Under the pieces are notes generated by a model. It ran no database searches, was not told the DNA's origin, and was given only the letters and a program-made list of their open reading frames with translations. 17,408 bases of DNA from Clostridiales bacterium (GTDB lineage: Bacteria; Bacillota; Clostridia; Oscillospirales; Oscillospiraceae). The translations under genes and the position numbers were made by a program. Shown in pieces: positions 15,241 to 17,408 of the stretch. Location: positions 1 through 17,408 of the forward strand of contig JAQXNP010000077.1 in NCBI GenBank assembly GCA_029098065.1, in the 5' to 3' direction. The first letter of the stretch is position 1; each line of letters begins with the position of its first letter.

Positions 15241-15966
15241 GTGGCGGATTTTTATGACCAGGTCCTCGCCCAGCTCCGCTACGCCACGGCGGAGGAGAAG
15301 GCGGCCATCCGCGCCGAACTGGAGGACCACGTGGAAGATCACACAGAGACCTTTCTGGATATGGGCTGCACCGAGGAGGAGGCCGGGCGGCGGGCGCTGG
15401 AGGCCATGGGGGATCCCGGTGAGATCGGAAAGGCGCTGAGCCGCCAGTACACCGCTTTCTGGCTGGTGATGAGGCGGATCGTCACGCTGCTGCTGGCCTT
15501 TTTGTGCGTGAGCATCCTCCTCTCCACGCCGTTTCACCGGCTCTACCTGCTGAGCGGAAATCTGACCGCCCGGCTGGCCCCGGAACGGTCCGGCTTTGCC
15601 TCCAAAAGAGAGCTGGAGGGAACTGCTCAGGCGCTGGATATCCGGGCGGAAGTCGGCTCCGATGTGGTGTACATCTACAAAGTCGTTCTGGACACGGACG
15701 CCTGTGAGGCGGCGGTCTATCTGTGCAACTACGATAAAAATCCCTTCGGCATTGCCTCCAGCCTGCTGCTGAACGATATCGAGATTGTCAGCCCGTCGGG
15801 GGAGGAGTCCCGCAGCGGAGGCGGAGGCGGGAACGCGGGCGCCTATTACTGGTGTGCCCGGGGAATTTCGGTGGAGCCCGGGGACAGCTGCCTGTATCTG
15901 AAGTATGACAGCTATGGGGAGCGGATCTCTCTGGAGATCCCGCTGGAATGGGGGGATGAGGCATGA
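15241..15966 (+). CDS. HAAS-domain single-pass membrane protein, PadR partner
   Basis: The 241-residue protein begins with an amphipathic helical region resembling the HAAS/DUF1700 signalling domain that is often encoded beside PadR regulators: AAIRAELEDHVEDHTETFL, then GCTEEEAGRRALEAMGDPGEI (residues 21-62). A single transmembrane segment follows (about 77-98, IVTLLLAFLCVSILLS). The remaining 140 residues would lie outside the cell and contain a Gly-rich loop (SGGGGGNAG) and several aromatic/Cys residues. I do not recognise a domain in this part. The start is GTG at 15241, with GGGG (15229-15232) eight bases upstream and only five bases after padR; the nearby ATG is out of frame. It overlaps the next gene by four bases (ATGA), so the three are translationally coupled. 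A role as sensor or modulator of PadR is inferred from context. Confidence 0.82.
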   Translation: MADFYDQVLAQLRYATAEEKAAIRAELEDHVEDHTETFLDMGCTEEEAGRRALEAMGDPGEIGKALSRQYTAFWLVMRRIVTLLLAFLCVSILLSTPFHRLYLLSGNLTARLAPERSGFASKRELEGTAQALDIRAEVGSDVVYIYKVVLDTDACEAAVYLCNYDKNPFGIASSLLLNDIEIVSPSGEESRSGGGGGNAGAYYWCARGISVEPGDSCLYLKYDSYGERISLEIPLEWGDEA

Positions 15967-16634
15967 CCGGACCGAAAAAGCAGCGCTCCCCGAAGGCGCG
16001 GACGCTCCGCCGGGCGGCAGCCCTCCTTCTGCTGCTGGCGGTGTGCTGGGCCACGGGGCTCTATGGGCTGCTGCCCCGTCAGGGCATCTATTATTCGGAG
16101 GAGACGGCCAACATGGGACGGACCTCGGTGATCCTGGATATGGGGCGCATCCCCTTGAAAAAGACCGGTTACAGCCGGGCCTATCTGTGCGCCAACGACA
16201 ACGGGATGCTGGTGGCCCTCACCCGGTTCTATCTGCTGTACGGCTGGATGGACTACGGCTTCAACGCCCTGGACTGCTCACGGGAGGAGCCGCTCCACGT
16301 GTCCACATACAGTATCTCCAAGCGGACGGAGGATGGATATGGCCAAATCTGGTATCTCTACGGTCGGGTGGATGCGGCAGAGGGTGAGTCGCTCCGGGCC
16401 AGCGTGGGCTATGAGGACAGCGGCGGTCAGTGGGTGAGTGCGGAGGAGCTGGAGCTGACCCGCGGGGAGGACTGGTTCGAGGCCGGCGGACGTACCTATT
16501 TCATCGCCCCGCTGCCGATGGGGACCAAAGAGGATGAATCGGTGTCCGCCCAGGTCCGGGTGGAGCTGCTGGACGGACAGGGCGATTCTCTCTGGGAGGG
16601 CCGCGTCATCGGGGGCGGCACCGGTCTGGGGTGA
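15963..16634 (+). CDS. Unrecognised single-pass membrane protein
   Basis: I do not recognise this 223-residue protein. It has a basic N-terminus (KKQRSPKARTLRR), one hydrophobic segment at about 17-36 (AAALLLLLAVCWATGLYGLL), and a 185-residue part predicted to lie outside the membrane, rich in Tyr, Trp and acidic residues (for example LYGWMDYGFNALDC, GRTYFIAPLPMG). No lipobox is seen, so the segment is either an anchor or an uncleaved signal. The end (LDGQGDSLWEGRVIGGG) looks like beta structure. The ATG overlaps the stop of the preceding gene by four bases, so it is co-translated with the HAAS protein. The two ectodomains are of similar size and may form a pair, but I see no convincing sequence similarity between them. 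Confidence 0.8.
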   Translation: MTGPKKQRSPKARTLRRAAALLLLLAVCWATGLYGLLPRQGIYYSEETANMGRTSVILDMGRIPLKKTGYSRAYLCANDNGMLVALTRFYLLYGWMDYGFNALDCSREEPLHVSTYSISKRTEDGYGQIWYLYGRVDAAEGESLRASVGYEDSGGQWVSAEELELTRGEDWFEAGGRTYFIAPLPMGTKEDESVSAQVRVELLDGQGDSLWEGRVIGGGTGLG

Positions 16635-16651
16635 AAAAATCCAAAAAAGGC

Positions 16652-16680
16652 TTGCTTTTCACGGAATCACATGATATAAT
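16652..16680 (+). promoter_or_regulatory. Promoter of rpmE
   Basis: A -35 box TTGCTT (16652-16657), a 17-nt spacer and a perfect TATAAT (16675-16680) with extended TGA just upstream make a strong promoter. Predicted start is near 16687, leaving a leader of about 66 nt. The leader contains a short hairpin GGCG/CGCC (16698-16718) that could be an L31 autoregulatory leader, but this is unproven. Confidence 0.85.
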
Positions 16681-16752
16681 ACCACCTGCGTTTATAAGGC
16701 GTGGAGGTTTGCTGCGCCGCTTCATCCGGAACGAGAAAGAGGTGAATCCAGC

Positions 16753-16959
16753 ATGAAGGAAGGCATGCATCCCAAGTACTATCACACGACCATTACCTGC
16801 GCCTGCGGCAATGTGATCGAGACCGGCTCCACCAAGGAGAACATCCGTGTCGAAGTCTGTTCCAAGTGTCACCCCTTCTTCACCGGCAAGCAGAAGATGG
16901 TGGACTCCGGTGGCCGTGTCAGCCGCTTCAACAAGAAGTACGGCCTGGACAAGAAGTAA
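16753..16959 (+). CDS. rpmE: 50S ribosomal protein L31, zinc-binding type
   Basis: The 68-residue protein is ribosomal protein L31, which bridges the large and small subunits. It begins [19 protein letters not shown], the family's usual start, and has the zinc-site cysteines C16, C18, C36 and C39 (CACG and CSKC), so it is the C+ form that needs zinc. The family signatures HPFFTGKQK and [11 protein letters not shown] are present. Length is normal. AGAGGTG (16737-16743) is the ribosome binding site. It is a single-gene unit with its own promoter and terminator. Confidence 0.97.
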   Translation: MKEGMHPKYYHTTITCACGNVIETGSTKENIRVEVCSKCHPFFTGKQKMVDSGGRVSRFNKKYGLDKK

Positions 16960-16981
16960 AACGGGATTTTTTGCAATTGGG

Positions 16982-17015
16982 AGGGCTCGTGCCGGTTTAC
17001 GGTACGGGCCCTTTT
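16982..17015 (+). terminator. Terminator after rpmE
   Basis: AGGGCTCGTGCCG (16982-16994) pairs with CGGTACGGGCCCT (17000-17012) over 13 bp with two G-U pairs, loop GTTTA, followed by TTTT (17012-17015). The T run is short, so some readthrough into the next gene is likely; no separate promoter for that gene is visible. Confidence 0.8.
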
Positions 17016-17065
17016 GCATATCATGAAGACAGCGCGTCTCGATTTGAACGATGGAGGGAAAAGCC

Positions 17066-17408
17066 ATGTTTCAGACTCTGGATCCCAAGGAATTAAACGT
17101 CAATTTCTTCTCCCTGCTCTCCGGCCGGTGGGGCCTGGTCACCGCGGCGGACGGGAAGGGATGCAATCCCATGACCGTCAGCTGGGGCGGTACCGGCATC
17201 CTCTGGAACAAGCCGGTCTGCACCGTTTATATCCGTCCCCAGCGCTACACCTTCGGCCTGATGGAGAAAAACAGCCACTACTCCCTGTCCTTCCTGCCGG
17301 AGGACCGCCATGATGCGGTGGTCCTGTGCGGCTCTAAAAGCGGCCGGGATCTGGATAAGGTGAAGGCCTGCGGCCTGACAGTGTGCGGTGATCAGAACGC
17401 CCCCTATT
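17066..17408 (+). CDS. Flavin reductase family protein (flavoredoxin-like), 5' part
   Basis: The first 114 residues of a flavin reductase-like (split-barrel, FMN-binding) protein are present, running off the right edge with no stop. The region typical of the family is RWGLVTAADGKGCNPMTVSW (21-40), followed by GGTGILWNKPVCTVYIRPQR (41-60), FGLMEKNSHYSLSFL (63-77). This part normally contacts the FMN phosphate and isoalloxazine ring. Members transfer electrons between NAD(P)H or other donors and flavin, or act as flavoredoxins in anaerobes. The start at 17066 has a strong GGAGGG (17053-17058) seven bases upstream. It lies 106 nt after rpmE. Full-length domain content cannot be judged. Confidence 0.88.
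   Translation, partial: MFQTLDPKELNVNFFSLLSGRWGLVTAADGKGCNPMTVSWGGTGILWNKPVCTVYIRPQRYTFGLMEKNSHYSLSFLPEDRHDAVVLCGSKSGRDLDKVKACGLTVCGDQNAPY

Overview
The window looks like a piece of chromosome from a high-GC, low-complexity-codon Firmicute of the Clostridia, most likely an Oscillospiraceae-type gut anaerobe. This is an inference: the signs are strongly G/C-ended codons, sigma-A promoters of the TTGACA/TATAAT type, AddAB instead of RecBCD, a large Alu-domain-containing SRP RNA of the Bacillus type directly upstream of dnaX, and Clostridia-type ferredoxin/DUF362 and flavoredoxin-like proteins.

Left part (1-5232). The 3' end of an IS3-family transposase gene runs in from the left edge. Next comes a minus-strand tRNA-Ala(CGC) gene, and then the SRP RNA gene. 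The tRNA and SRP RNA are fired from two back-to-back promoters whose -35 boxes are only 28 bp apart. After the SRP RNA terminator lie dnaX (clamp loader), a YbaB/EbfC nucleoid protein, a DUF362/ferredoxin protein where recR is usually found in Bacillus, and deoC (deoxyribose-phosphate aldolase), which ends in a strong terminator.

Middle (5233-14800). A BMP-family (PnrA-like) nucleoside-binding lipoprotein forms its own transcription unit with promoter and terminator. A recombination cluster follows: addB, an Ntn-hydrolase of the choloylglycine/linear-amide family, and addA. The most striking thing in the window is in addA: codon 28 is TAG, exactly where the Walker A motif AAAG-S-GKT needs its serine, while the remaining 1160 codons are intact and carry all helicase and nuclease motifs. 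As written, this gene cannot make a normal AddA unless the stop is read through.

Right part (14801-17408). A PadR-type regulator has a consensus promoter embedded in a 43-bp perfect inverted repeat, almost certainly its autoregulatory operator. It is followed, nearly overlapping, by two single-pass membrane proteins: one with an N-terminal HAAS-like domain, one unrecognised. Then come rpmE (ribosomal protein L31, zinc-binding type) with its own promoter and terminator, and the start of a flavin reductase-family gene that runs off the right edge.

How they work together: the left half is housekeeping (translation, protein targeting, replication). deoC plus the BMP protein suggest deoxynucleoside uptake and breakdown. 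addB/addA is double-strand-break repair. The PadR/HAAS/membrane-protein trio is a small self-contained signalling module of unknown stimulus, and is the best candidate for an undescribed system here.
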